The notes under the pieces: generated by a model
What the model saw: only the letters and a program-made list of their open reading frames with translations
Databases searched by the model: none
What the model was told of the DNA's origin: nothing
Part shown: positions 18,624 to 28,279 of the stretch, one piece after another
Layout: each line of letters starts with the position of its first letter
Position numbering within the stretch: position 1 is the stretch's first letter
Assembly: GCA_030949725.1 (NCBI GenBank)
Contig: JAUZSE010000021.1
Coordinates: forward strand, 1 to 64,000
DNA length: 64,000 nucleotides
Source: Sulfurovum sp.
Lineage (GTDB): Bacteria; Campylobacterota; Campylobacteria; Campylobacterales; Sulfurovaceae
Direction: 5' to 3'
Position numbers and translations under genes: made by a program

Positions 18624-21600
18624 TTATTTTGTAATTTTTACAGCATAAGCTTTGTCAGACAAAGGTACAGCTGGACGTTTAATATGTTGAGGACGTCTAA
18701 GTGTATCTGTCTCATCAAGAGGACGGGTTAAGTCATCTCTCCAAGATTGATATACTTTCATGTTGTTCTCATAGTTTACATAAATATCACCTATTTGGTC
18801 ATCTTTAGCTGCAAGTTCAAGCACCACTTTTTGATGCCAAGCATGGTTACCTGCAATTGGATCTGGGTGTGAAGGTGCTACAGCATTTTGCCAAGAACCA
18901 GAAAGACCATCCCACCAAATGTTGTCAAGGTCTCTGTTGTACTCTTTAAACTGCCAAGAGTCTTTGTTTTCATTCATACCATCTACGATACCTTGTGTTG
19001 GCTTCAGTGTTCCGATTTTACCATCCATTGTCATATCATACAGTGGTGCACCAAGACCCATAATACCTAGTTTGTGTTCAAACCCAGGAATATCCACTGC
19101 ATTTTTAAGTTTCCATCTACCTGCGTGATGGGAACAAGCCATAACGCCAGGCATAGTCGCTTCAGTTGGAACAGCCATAGCAATAAAGTAACCAGAGTCA
19201 AGACCAGAAACCGTATCTGTAATCGTTACTTTAACAGCATCTCCACGCTTAATACCAAGTTTCTTAGCATCTTCCGTATAAATCCAAACCGGATTATGGT
19301 TTTGTGAAATCTCCATAAGGTGTTTAGAATTGACTGAACGTGTGTGAATATTATATGGCAATCTAAAGATTGTATTTAATGCAAACTCATTGTCCTTTTG
19401 CATAAAGTCATGGTGAACTTGACTTACAACGTGTGTCATTTTCACTCTGTCTTCTTTTGTTGTTGGGTAGATAGGTATAGCGTACTCTGGCCATTTCCAA
19501 TCTTTGAACCACTCACAGTAGAAGTCAAGTTTTTTAGTCAATGTATGGAACCCTTGTACAAGTTCTCCATCCACTTCAACACCAATCGCTTTTTCTTTAC
19601 CATGAGAATCTGTAGCCATAATAACACCAAATTCATCTTTTCTTACATTTTCTTCTGCATATTCATGCCCATGAGAAATATAAGTAGAACCTACTTTTTT
19701 TAAGTGGTCTTTCCTGTGGTTTAAAGATATTGTCTTCTTCTAACCAAGTACCTCTATCTCTCATCAGTTCATAGTTAGGATACTTAGAATCAGGATGTGC
19801 TGCTTTTGCTGCTTTTCTAAGGTTAGGAAGCTTGTCAAATGCTGCTTGATACCATTCTGGGATCGTCACTGCTCTTTTTGGATCTTCTTTTGAAGCCCAG
19901 TATTTTCTAACACCTAAAGATCCATCAGGATCTACATGATGCACCATCATATTTGCCCAGAATTCTACTTCTTCCCATACTTCTCCAAGACCCGCTTTAA
20001 CGTGTGCTTCAAGTGTCGCTCTGGTTGGATCTTTTGGTTTCCAACCCATTTTTTCTAAAGCAACTCTAAGTGCAGGTTGTCTAAAGCTTAACCATCTTTT
20101 TGGTTCTGTTGCTTCAGAGTGTTGGTCATGTCTTTCACCCGCAAGTCCAACAGGAAGGATGAAGTCACAATACCAGTTAGTCTCTGACCAAGTAGGAGAA
20201 AGGTTAAAGGACATTTCGATTTTATCTTCACGCTTAAGAAGCTCAATCCATCTAAATCCATCTGGATTAATCCAAACAGGGTTATACATACGAGGAATCC
20301 ATACTGCTAATTTCTCAGGTACGTTAAGACCTTTGGCATTCCATTTATCTCTCCACTCATCATCGAGAAGTAAGTGAGGCATAATATGAGACATTTCATA
20401 AGAACTCAATGGATACTCAGGTGGCCAAGCGATTTCGTTCCAAACATCCACTTTTGGAGGTCTTACACCTGCCTGTGCCGCTGCGTCACCTTTACCATTG
20501 ACTGAAATGACATGCCAGTGGTGAAGTCCAACGCCACCTTTGTCACCAGCCATCGCACCACGAAGAACAAATGGTAAGAATGCAGATCTAGCGATCATCC
20601 ATCCACCTTTGTGACCTATTGGTCCTGCTCTCCAAATGTAGGTTGCGACTCTAGCACCTGCATCGATGAACATATCGTAAAGTTTTTCTACGATACGTTT
20701 TTCGATACGACATTCTTGGGCCACAAAATCAAGAGTATAAGGAGAATACATTTCAGCAATCATCGTGATGAAATCTTCGTAAGTATTTCCTTCAGGAATA
20801 GACTTGATATACTTCTTCTCAAGAAGTACTTCAAGATAATCTCTGTCTTGCATCAAACGATCCCAGTTTACCCAGTTTTTTACAAAATTGTGGTTTACAA
20901 GATCTTCACCATTAAGTCCTTTTTCGTTAAGGATTCTGTTTGCAAGGTAGAGATAAAGTGCTGTCTCTGTCCCTGGCCAACAAGGTACCCATAAATCTGC
21001 CATACCCGCAGAGTTAGAAAGTCTAGGATCCATAACAACAAGTTTAGCACCTTTTTTTACGTGCTTCAGCAATACGCCCTGCTGCCTGTTGGAAGTAGTG
21101 ACCTGCATCTGCTGCGTGAGAAGACTGAAGGAAGATCAACTTTGCATTTGCCCAATCAGGTGAGTTTCTGTCATCGTTGGACCACTGAATAGTCCCTTGT
21201 CTAGCACCTGCAGAACAGATGTTAGTATGTGAATCATATCCGTCAAGACCCATAGAGTGTGGTATACGGTGACCGAAACCATTTTCATTTGGACGACCCA
21301 CGTGATACATGATGGATTTTTTAGACATCTCATCACCCACTTTAAGCGTATCGTGCATTTTCTTACCGATCTTCGCCATCGCCGCGTCCCAAGTCGTTCT
21401 TACCCACTTACCTTCACCTCTTTTAGAACCTGGAGCTCTCATTAAAGGGAAAGGTATTCTGTCTGGATCGTACATTTGTGACTGAGCTGCATAACCCTTC
21501 GCACAGTTTCTACCACGAGATCCTGAGTGAAGTGGATTACCCATATATTTACGAACGGCTAATTGTCCACCTGCTTTATAGGTAGAAAGATCTACCCACG

Positions 21601-21958
21601 CAGTCAAACCACATGAAGCTTCACAGTTGGAACAGGCTGTGGGAACAAGCATATATTCTGTAGCTTTGATTCCATCAGGATTGTCTTCACTTTGTACACC
21701 ATTTCTTAATGTACCACCACGTTTCCAGTCATGACCAGAAAGTTCCGTAAAGCTATCCCACTCTTCTAATGGTGGGTAAAAAGCAAGTGTTTCAGGTGTT
21801 GGGGTAAACTTTGTATTTGCCGCAGCTGGTGTTGCTGCTACCGTTTCAAATACACCAGCAGCAAGTGTTGCACCTGCTACAGAGTATGCTGTACCTTTAA
21901 GAAAAGATCTTCTACCTTCTATAAAAGAAGGATTTTCATTTTTCATTGATTTTGTCAT
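18624..21958 (-). CDS. Tat-exported molybdopterin oxidoreductase catalytic subunit, frameshifted
   Basis: DMSO-reductase-family catalytic subunit carrying bis-MGD and an N-terminal FeS cluster. Three ORFs rejoin after removing one base from each of two A7 runs (21052-21058 and 19695-19701), giving about 1110 residues. I start at MTKSMKNENP, preceded by AAGGAG. The Tat signal is RRSFLKG. The FeS site is CSNCEASCG with a later Cys in RGRNCAKG. A Cys in SHTNICSAGARQG occupies the usual molybdenum-ligand position, as in polysulfide, thiosulfate and tetrathionate reductases. With the FeS and NrfD subunits it forms a PsrABC-type quinone-linked complex facing the periplasm. Sulfur-compound reduction is likely; the exact substrate is open, and 1110 residues is long for PsrA. 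Confidence 0.85.
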
Positions 21959-21968
21959 ATATATCTCC

Positions 21969-22919
21969 TTAACTAAGCGGTAACATTTGTGGAATCTTAA
22001 GCCATACATCTTTTACAAAGAATAGCCCCACCAATGCTGCAAGTGCTGCAAATCTAAGCAGCGTCATATTTTCTGATTTCATGTAACTCATTCCTAAGAA
22101 GAATGGAATAATAAATCCAACTGTCATACCAAACCAAAACTCAACATTATAAGCTCCACCTGAGTGAACAAATTCTAAGATCGCTTCTGCTTCTGAAGAT
22201 TTGAAGGAGAAGAAATACTCAGACATATACATCATAAAAGAGAAAAATACTGCAATCGTCAGTACCAATGCCAAATCTTTTCTAGCTTCTTTAGACCAAG
22301 ACCCAGATACAAAGATAAGCGCTGCAGAACCAGCCATAAGAGCTGCCCACATCATTTGCATAACTTCAGTAGGTGCTTGCCATAACTCTCTAGCCGATGC
22401 CTGTGCCATGATAATCGCAGTATACGTAGTCACAGGAATCGCTAAAAATACCATAAATGGCATGATTTTTTCATACACAGCTGAATTATTTCTCGCTGCG
22501 GCTGTTACTTTACATTTTTTGCCACCCAATGATGGGAATGCATCTGCAACACCAATCACCATAAGCACAGAAACAAGTCCTAAGAAAGTAGAAGCTAACC
22601 ATGCACCAACAGTAATAGACGAAGTCCAGTGTGGATGTGTAAAGATATGAATCATTCTATAGGGTTGGTGTAAATCGATCAAAGTAAAGAATAAAAAGAC
22701 ATTAAGTGCTAAAAATGCTATGATTGGCATGATCCATCTTAAGTTAGGCATATCATCTTTTGAATGTCTAAACCATAAAAATGCTGCCAAGAAGACAACA
22801 CCCGTACCGATACTTTTTGCCCACATATTAACTGTGATTATACTACCCCAAACAATACCTTGAATAGGCACATCAAGTGTGACAATCGCTTGTGTTGCGT
22901 GTATTGTACTTTCTACCAT
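21969..22919 (-). CDS. NrfD/PsrC-type membrane anchor subunit
   Basis: Integral membrane subunit that exchanges electrons between the quinone pool and the FeS subunit of Psr-like complexes. About eight to nine hydrophobic helices are visible, with a polar insertion between residues 125 and 145 and the segment LFFTLIDLHQPYRMIHI that fits the quinone-side region of the family. I start at MVESTIHATQ because GGAGGT lies eight bases before it; the track start overlaps the FeS gene. Total length of about 316 residues is normal. The catalytic gene follows 10 nt later. Confidence 0.9.
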   Translation of the reverse strand: MVESTIHATQAIVTLDVPIQGIVWGSIITVNMWAKSIGTGVVFLAAFLWFRHSKDDMPNLRWIMPIIAFLALNVFLFFTLIDLHQPYRMIHIFTHPHWTSSITVGAWLASTFLGLVSVLMVIGVADAFPSLGGKKCKVTAAARNNSAVYEKIMPFMVFLAIPVTTYTAIIMAQASARELWQAPTEVMQMMWAALMAGSAALIFVSGSWSKEARKDLALVLTIAVFFSFMMYMSEYFFSFKSSEAEAILEFVHSGGAYNVEFWFGMTVGFIIPFFLGMSYMKSENMTLLRFAALAALVGLFFVKDVWLKIPQMLPLS

Positions 22920-22920
22920 C

Positions 22921-23676
22921 TTAGTGACCTCCCTCTTCTTCATGTGACTCTGTAGCTGCAGCAGAGTTCATGAAACTTGTATTGTCAGGTTTTTCATGCC
23001 CAACAAATGGTGCTAAAAATCTATCTAAAATACCATGGTTCTTGTCCCCTACATGGTCTAAATGTGTAATATTATTGAAAAGGTTATAGCCTTCAATTCT
23101 TTGGTGTGCTAGTGGGTTCAATGTTTGATTACCACCACCGACATAAAAGTGTGTTGGAGAAGTATGTTTTTCAGGTTTACGTACTTGTACCGCACCTTTA
23201 TGCTCCATAATATACAATGATATATTTGAGTGATCATCTTCAAGATCTCCAAAGATATTTGCTTCGACTGGACAGGCAACAACACAAGCAGGCATCATAC
23301 CAGACTCAATACGGTGTGCACAATAGGTACATTTGTCCGCAGTATTTGTCTCTGGATCCATATAGATCGCTCCATAAGGACAGGCCATCATACAACCTGC
23401 ACATCCAATACATCTATCAGAGTCAATATTGACAATACCATTTTCCAAATAGTGTAATGCCGATACTGGACAAATACGCTCACATGGTGCAGACTCACAG
23501 TGGTTACAACGTAAAGGTGTAAAAGATCTTCTTGTATCTGGGAATGTCCCTAGATCAATATATTTTACACGTAAACGCCATGTACTAAGTGGTACTTCAT
23601 TTTCCACTTTACAAGCAATCTCACAACCTTTACAACCCATACATAGGTTAAGGTCAACTAAAAAACCTAATTTCAT
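22921..23676 (-). CDS. PsrB/NrfC-like 4Fe-4S electron-transfer subunit
   Basis: Carries electrons between the NrfD-type anchor and the catalytic subunit. Four cluster motifs are visible: CMGCKGCEIACK, CNHCESAPCERICP, CIGCAGCMMACP and CTYCAHRIESGMMPACVVACP, the normal four 4Fe-4S arrangement. There is no signal peptide of its own, so it is probably exported with the Tat-bearing catalytic subunit. The C-terminal 70 residues extend beyond the ferredoxin core and end in a Glu/His-rich tail (ESHEEEGGH). First gene of the operon, with an AAGGAGG-type ribosome-binding site and a promoter region upstream. Confidence 0.92.
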   Translation of the reverse strand: MKLGFLVDLNLCMGCKGCEIACKVENEVPLSTWRLRVKYIDLGTFPDTRRSFTPLRCNHCESAPCERICPVSALHYLENGIVNIDSDRCIGCAGCMMACPYGAIYMDPETNTADKCTYCAHRIESGMMPACVVACPVEANIFGDLEDDHSNISLYIMEHKGAVQVRKPEKHTSPTHFYVGGGNQTLNPLAHQRIEGYNLFNNITHLDHVGDKNHGILDRFLAPFVGHEKPDNTSFMNSAAATESHEEEGGH

Positions 23677-23778
23677 GCTTCCTCCTTAAATTTAGCTATT
23701 CTTATAAAAAACTATAAAAACATATAATCTATTTTTTAGATTACGTTAAACGCATAGAATCATACTATAAAAGTTTGG

Positions 23779-23811
23779 ATTAAATAATGGTTATTTACCC
23801 CATTATTTAAT
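23779..23811. promoter_or_regulatory. Perfect 12-bp inverted repeat upstream of the molybdoenzyme operon
   Basis: ATTAAATAATGG, nine-base spacer, CCATTATTTAAT. It lies about 100 nt before the FeS-subunit ATG and about 85 nt after the DUF302 stop. It could be an operator for the molybdoenzyme operon or a stem-loop closing the sox transcript. No T-tract directly follows on the minus strand, which favours an operator. The remainder of the 23677-23896 gap is AT-rich without a gene. Confidence 0.55.
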
Positions 23812-23896
23812 GATATTTAACTATACTGTGCCATACCGCAATATATACATCAGTATAAGTGATATTATTTATATATAAATTCTATGTATATATGGA

Positions 23897-24814
23897 TTAT
23901 TCTGCTGATTCTTCTATAATACTTTTCATCGTTGCTTGTGCCTTAGTGAGTATCTCTAGTATTTTTTTATCTTTTATGGCCAAAGAGGACGTAAGGTTTG
24001 CAATACTCAAGGTAACAATTTCAGTTTTATTGCTTCCTTTTTTGTGATAAATCACCATAGTACAAGGAGCAAATGCTCCAGCTTCTGGTTTTTCTTTAGA
24101 AAGTTCATAAATAATCTTCAACTTACAAAGAGAATACGCATCATAAAACATATACTCTTCTTTTTTCTCTTCAAGTAGTACTTTATTGAAGTCAATATAA
24201 TTAGCCACTATAAAACCTGTAGGCTTCATCTCACTCTCCATCATCATCATCATATCATCTCTAGCTTCCATAGCGTCTGCATCATCTACATCAAAACTAT
24301 ACATAGTATAAAGCTGCTTGTCTGTTGAAATATTTGTATAAGATAATGGACTCTCAACTGCCGCAGGTAATACTTTAACGATAGTCTCTCGTGTTAGCTT
24401 TTCAAGTTTAGCAAACAATGCATCTTTTTCTTTAATGATATTTTCTTGTGCTTTTGAGCTAAGAAATGCAATATAAAAATCATCCTCACCTTTACGCTGA
24501 TACGTAGCAATAGAAAAGGGAGTAAAAATACCACTTTTTGAGTACTTAGGCACCAATGCTATAGATGTTTCATGATGATACACGGACATAAGGTTGTAAC
24601 TGTTAAAAGTTGTAGCCTGAAATTGCTTCTGATAAGGACCATTCATATCTTGATTTTTAGCTACGACATAGCCATTCATAGTCAAGCCATCCGCCAAAGT
24701 TTGTGCTGTAATCGCGTAATCTTTATTGGCTACTTTATAAAGTATAATATCTTCATTGGTTGCGGCAGTTGCGTAAGAGAGGAGAATGCTGAGTAGCACT
24801 ATAATTTTTTTCAT
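23897..24814 (-). CDS. Secreted protein with two DUF302 domains
   Basis: About 305 residues from MKKIIVLLS, preceded by AAGGAT, with a cleavable signal peptide (LLSILLSYATAA). The two halves repeat the DUF302 pattern: the first has KSGIFTPFSIATYQRK, the second EAGAFAPCTMVIYHKK. The linker contains a run of five methionines in EARDDMMMMMESEMK, possibly a metal-binding or flexible segment. DUF302 proteins often accompany sulfur-oxidation genes but have no assigned chemistry. It is the last gene of the sox-associated run, 60 nt after the DsrE-like gene. Confidence 0.82.
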   Translation of the reverse strand: MKKIIVLLSILLSYATAATNEDIILYKVANKDYAITAQTLADGLTMNGYVVAKNQDMNGPYQKQFQATTFNSYNLMSVYHHETSIALVPKYSKSGIFTPFSIATYQRKGEDDFYIAFLSSKAQENIIKEKDALFAKLEKLTRETIVKVLPAAVESPLSYTNISTDKQLYTMYSFDVDDADAMEARDDMMMMMESEMKPTGFIVANYIDFNKVLLEEKKEEYMFYDAYSLCKLKIIYELSKEKPEAGAFAPCTMVIYHKKGSNKTEIVTLSIANLTSSLAIKDKKILEILTKAQATMKSIIEESAE

Positions 24815-24874
24815 GTATCTATCCTTTTTTTGATACAATGACTATAGCAAATAAGTGTAAAGAATATGTAAATA

Positions 24875-25313
24875 CTAGGGTTGTGTGTAGCTATACCCTT
24901 GTAATTTTCTCTCTATTATCTCTACAATACCTGCTGTAGCGAATCCTATATCATCAAGTAAATCTTTTTTTATCTATATGTAGTGTTTTCATTGTGTTTC
25001 CACAAGCTATAAATTCTACGTCATATGTCATCAGTGCTTCTATACGTTTACGTATCTCTGCATCACCTTTTTTGAGTAAAGACTTCAGACCCTGCCCATA
25101 CGCAACGATAACCACTTCTGTGTTTTCAAGTCCATAAAACTTTAGTACATTATTGACAGTACTGATAATACGGTTCACTTCTTTAGCATCTGAACTTGCA
25201 ATAGAAAAAATCAATTGCCTAGGATTGTCCATAGCTGGCTTTGGGTCAGCAAACTCTGTTTCTGCAAACCCCATACTGCACAATAATACAAATGCCATGA
25301 GTATTTTTTTCAT
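24875..25313 (-). CDS. Secreted DsrE-like protein, frameshifted
   Basis: A signal peptide (MKKILMAFVLLCSMGFA) precedes a DsrE-type fold with IFSIASSDAKEVNRIISTVNNVLKF and the conserved cysteine segment VEFIACGNTMKTL. The track frame ends early at an A7 run (24965-24971). With A6 the protein continues HIDKKDLLDDIGFATAGI and stops at 24875, giving about 145 residues. DsrE-like proteins handle protein-bound sulfane sulfur; here a periplasmic role beside Sox is inferred. A paralogue lies at 35477. Confidence 0.82.
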
Positions 25314-25600
25314 TTTTTACCTTTTTTCTGAATTTTAGCTTTTACTTCCCCTAGTATAACAAGAAAATCTTCTTTGTTCCATGCGCCAGGAATGTTACTT
25401 ATAAGCTTAGAATTTTTATCGATAAAAATAAAGCTTGGCGTTAAACTCACCTTTAAACCAAGAGGTGTTTTTGTAGTAGATAGATCTATTTCAACGCAGA
25501 CGAAGTCTTTTTCTAAAGCGCTTATCACATCTTCTTCTATCATCGTAGCTGCATCCATTTTTTTACAAAAACGACACTCTTTTGTCATTACTTTTATCAT
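25310..25600 (-). CDS. Thioredoxin-fold protein with CRFC motif (SoxW-like position)
   Basis: A 96-residue protein with the redox-type motif ECRFCKKM, a TPLGLKVSLTPSFIFID segment bearing the cis-proline region, and a C-terminal helix. It resembles SoxW-type thioredoxins that keep Sox proteins reduced, but I see no signal peptide, so as read it would stay in the cytoplasm unless the true start is upstream inside the preceding gene. Its ATG overlaps the TGA of the metallo-hydrolase gene and it overlaps the DsrE-like start, so the three are coupled. Confidence 0.75.
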   Translation of the reverse strand: MIKVMTKECRFCKKMDAATMIEEDVISALEKDFVCVEIDLSTTKTPLGLKVSLTPSFIFIDKNSKLISNIPGAWNKEDFLVILGEVKAKIQKKGKK

Positions 25601-26586
25601 AATAATCTTATCTTCTTTTTTTGCTTTTTTAATGCTTTAGTAAAATCTATATACTCAATACCTTGTTCTTCAGTACTCTCTTCTTCATACATTTCAAGCT
25701 CTCTAAATGCTTCAAATACATTTCTACTATGCAAGACATCATAAAGTTTCATATCTTTATACTCTAGCATCACTACATGTTTCGTAATCTCATCTATACC
25801 CACATCATTTTCTAAAGCTTCTAAAATTTGTTTTTTCATCTTGCTAAGATAGCTTTTAAAACCCTGCGTAGCATTAGCATCTGTTGCATACCCATGTCCA
25901 CCTACTATGACTTTAGCATGCAAGTCATCTATCAAATCTAAAGCTTTAAGCGAACCTATGATGGAACCATCACGCAAAGAACTTAGCCTGTCATTAAAAA
26001 CCACATCACCTGCAAAGACTATCTGTTCACTAGCCATATAGACAATAAGATCACCCTCAGTATGTGCCTTGTCTACCATCTGTTTTATTTCAAATGTTTT
26101 ATCTGAAACCTTTAGTGTAAGATTACTATCTACTATAGTGTCTAGTTCTACAATCTTTGTTTTACCATAAATTGCTTTGCCTAAAGCACGTTGCATTCTC
26201 GTTTCCATACCTGTTACAACATTTTGCTCATACGTCCTTGGACCTATCAACAAAGCGCCTTTACTTTTATAAAAGTTATTGCCTAACCAATGATCATCAT
26301 GGTCATGGGTATTAATCACATATTTTACAGGGAGTTTTGCAATTTTTTGCATTTCATTATAGGCTTGAGAAGCATAAGAAAAAGTAGGGCCACTGTCAAT
26401 GACAACGAACCCTTCTTTTGTTTGGACAAAACATGTGTTTACCATATTACCGCCATTTTCTTTGCTTATGTTTTCAGGTGCTCCAAAAAAACAGTAAACA
26501 TCTTTAGCAAGTTCTACAGGCTTTAAGTGATACTCATAAGCCTGTAGAGTCAAAAATGACACACATAAAACAATCATGTTTTTCAT
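25597..26586 (-). CDS. SoxH-like metallo-beta-lactamase-fold hydrolase
   Basis: A secreted (MKNMIVLCVSFLTLQA signal) MBL-fold protein of 329 residues. Metal ligands are visible in NTHDHDDHWLGN, in DKAHTEGDLIVY, in FAGDVVFNDR and in GGHGYATD. Proteins of this kind occur in sox and methanol/quinoprotein operons under names such as SoxH; substrate and reaction are not established. It lies 10 nt downstream of the porin gene and is coupled to the thioredoxin-like gene. The C-terminal 30 residues are charged and unlike the fold. Confidence 0.85.
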   Translation of the reverse strand: MKNMIVLCVSFLTLQAYEYHLKPVELAKDVYCFFGAPENISKENGGNMVNTCFVQTKEGFVVIDSGPTFSYASQAYNEMQKIAKLPVKYVINTHDHDDHWLGNNFYKSKGALLIGPRTYEQNVVTGMETRMQRALGKAIYGKTKIVELDTIVDSNLTLKVSDKTFEIKQMVDKAHTEGDLIVYMASEQIVFAGDVVFNDRLSSLRDGSIIGSLKALDLIDDLHAKVIVGGHGYATDANATQGFKSYLSKMKKQILEALENDVGIDEITKHVVMLEYKDMKLYDVLHSRNVFEAFRELEMYEEESTEEQGIEYIDFTKALKKQKKKIRLL

Positions 26587-26595
26587 AACTTCATC

Positions 26596-28125
26596 CTAGA
26601 AAAGGTAGTTAAATTCTAAACGAAATTCATCATATGACCAATCTGCCTTATAATCCGTAAGACTACCCACTTTAAAAGTCTTATCATCCGCAGATACATG
26701 ACCATAACGCATTCTCATTTGAAGGTCTTTTGTAATGTTGGTCCATGTATCAATATGGATTACATTAGAATCTGAAGGAACTGCTTTATTATCATCAAAA
26801 TCCTGCATTGCGTAACGGATACTTGCTTTCCATGTAGGATTAAATTTATACACTGCTCTTAGCATGATGGTTTCAGTGTTTGCAAACCAGTTATATTGTG
26901 CCATTGCTCTGGTAAATCCACCGGTAGGGAATCCTCTCCAAGGTGCAATAATATCTGCTTCATCCGCAACTTTAGAGTAACCCAATCTAAAGAAACCTTT
27001 CTTCTCTGGCATCAAAATATCTAATCTCGCATTGAAAAGGTTTGTATCTAGTGAACCGTTTACACTTGGGTCATATCCTGCGAGAGAACCACCTAGTGCA
27101 TTACTATCACCCGCAACCACTCCTCCACCATCATCCATCTGCATAAAGTGACGAATTCCTGGTCTTACTGCCCATCCTGAATCAAAAAGAGGAATCTTGT
27201 AATGTGCTTCAATAACAAAATCTTTCACTACCCCAGGAATCTGTAAATAACTTCCTGTTAATTTCAAATTTTTAATGTACTTAGTGCTAATATCAGCAAG
27301 ATACATGTCATGATTAGGATCTTCACCCGCGGCGACAAAGTTATTATAATTTAAGCCTCTATGTTTACCTGCATCATCATTGTTATTCCAAGATTCACCG
27401 TTTGCATCTTTAAACGTAATGACATCATGCGCATCTTCATGATCTCTCAATTTTTGTGCACCAAACCAAGCTAAACGTACCGTTGTCTTAGGTGCTATTT
27501 TAATTGCGGCAGTCACACCATCAAAGGTATTTGGAATCATTTTAGTATCATTGGAAGCTGTAAAAACAGATTCAAACAATTGACGACCAACTTTAACATC
27601 TACTGTACCATTGTTATATTCTAAAAATGCTTGACCTAGCGCATGTATACCATAACTACCACCTTGTTTAACTTTGAAGCGACTGAACGTGTCTTTACCT
27701 GCTTTAACCCTTCCTATATCTGCATCATCTGCTCTCCAAAACTCTGGATTTAACGACCCATAGTACCCCATAGTAAAACTAAAATGGTTTAATGCAGCTG
27801 ACTTATAGATAAGGCTTCCACCTATACCCATACTTTTAGCACCATCATTGTTTGCACCATCTGCTGCCCATTCCCAATAAAATGTATTTGTTCTTAATCG
27901 ACCATAAAAAACACCCTCAGAAAACATATCATGTATATTATCTGCTGTTCCTGGCAAAACATTATAATTTAGTGTCATATTTCCATTTAACGTTCTTTTT
28001 GGCTTATCAGACACAATCTTCGCTGGCTCTATTTCTTCTTTTATATCTCCACCAGCCATCAATCCTGTATTCATAAGCAGGACTGCTGATGTAATAATTC
28101 CTAATTTTATTCTTTCCTTGTTCAT
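26596..28125 (-). CDS. Opr-type outer membrane porin in the sox cluster
   Basis: A 509-residue outer membrane protein with a signal peptide (ITSAVLLMNTGLMAGG), alternating amphipathic strands, many aromatic residues and a C-terminal phenylalanine (FRLEFNYLF), the assembly signal for beta-barrels. It fits the OprD/Opr-like porins common in Campylobacterota. The position between soxB and the SoxH-like gene suggests uptake of thiosulfate or another sulfur anion; this is inference. It starts 154 nt after the soxB stop and so may also have its own promoter or processing site. Confidence 0.85.
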   Translation of the reverse strand: MNKERIKLGIITSAVLLMNTGLMAGGDIKEEIEPAKIVSDKPKRTLNGNMTLNYNVLPGTADNIHDMFSEGVFYGRLRTNTFYWEWAADGANNDGAKSMGIGGSLIYKSAALNHFSFTMGYYGSLNPEFWRADDADIGRVKAGKDTFSRFKVKQGGSYGIHALGQAFLEYNNGTVDVKVGRQLFESVFTASNDTKMIPNTFDGVTAAIKIAPKTTVRLAWFGAQKLRDHEDAHDVITFKDANGESWNNNDDAGKHRGLNYNNFVAAGEDPNHDMYLADISTKYIKNLKLTGSYLQIPGVVKDFVIEAHYKIPLFDSGWAVRPGIRHFMQMDDGGGVVAGDSNALGGSLAGYDPSVNGSLDTNLFNARLDILMPEKKGFFRLGYSKVADEADIIAPWRGFPTGGFTRAMAQYNWFANTETIMLRAVYKFNPTWKASIRYAMQDFDDNKAVPSDSNVIHIDTWTNITKDLQMRMRYGHVSADDKTFKVGSLTDYKADWSYDEFRLEFNYLF

Positions 28126-28202
28126 TATGAACCCCTTTATTATTTTTTGTATTAACCATTTAATTTTTGTGCGTTATAATAAATTGTGATTCTACATCAC
28201 AA

Positions 28203-28272
28203 CCATGGGTGCCCCGCCTCCAGAACAAAAGAGACCAACAATGTATTCAAACAAAGAGACGAGGCACGGTTT
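28203..28272. other. Weak imperfect stem-loop between soxB and the porin gene
   Basis: GTGCCCCG at about 28209 pairs with CGAGGCAC at about 28260 with one mismatch, extended by AACC/GGTT after a 4-nt bulge; the loop is about 45 nt. It is noticeably more GC-rich than its surroundings. It could be an mRNA processing or attenuation element that sets porin expression apart from soxB. Evidence is limited to base pairing seen by eye. Confidence 0.25.
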
Positions 28273-28279
28273 TACATAC

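Noticed and set aside
18624-21958. Phase-variable or programmed-slippage molybdoenzyme at A7 runs
   Set aside because: The same one-base excess is found in many unrelated genes, so an assembly error is simpler; Campylobacterota phase variation typically uses longer G/C tracts.
25310-25600. Firm assignment as SoxW
   Set aside because: There is a CxxC thioredoxin fold in the right place but no export signal, so the name is not justified.
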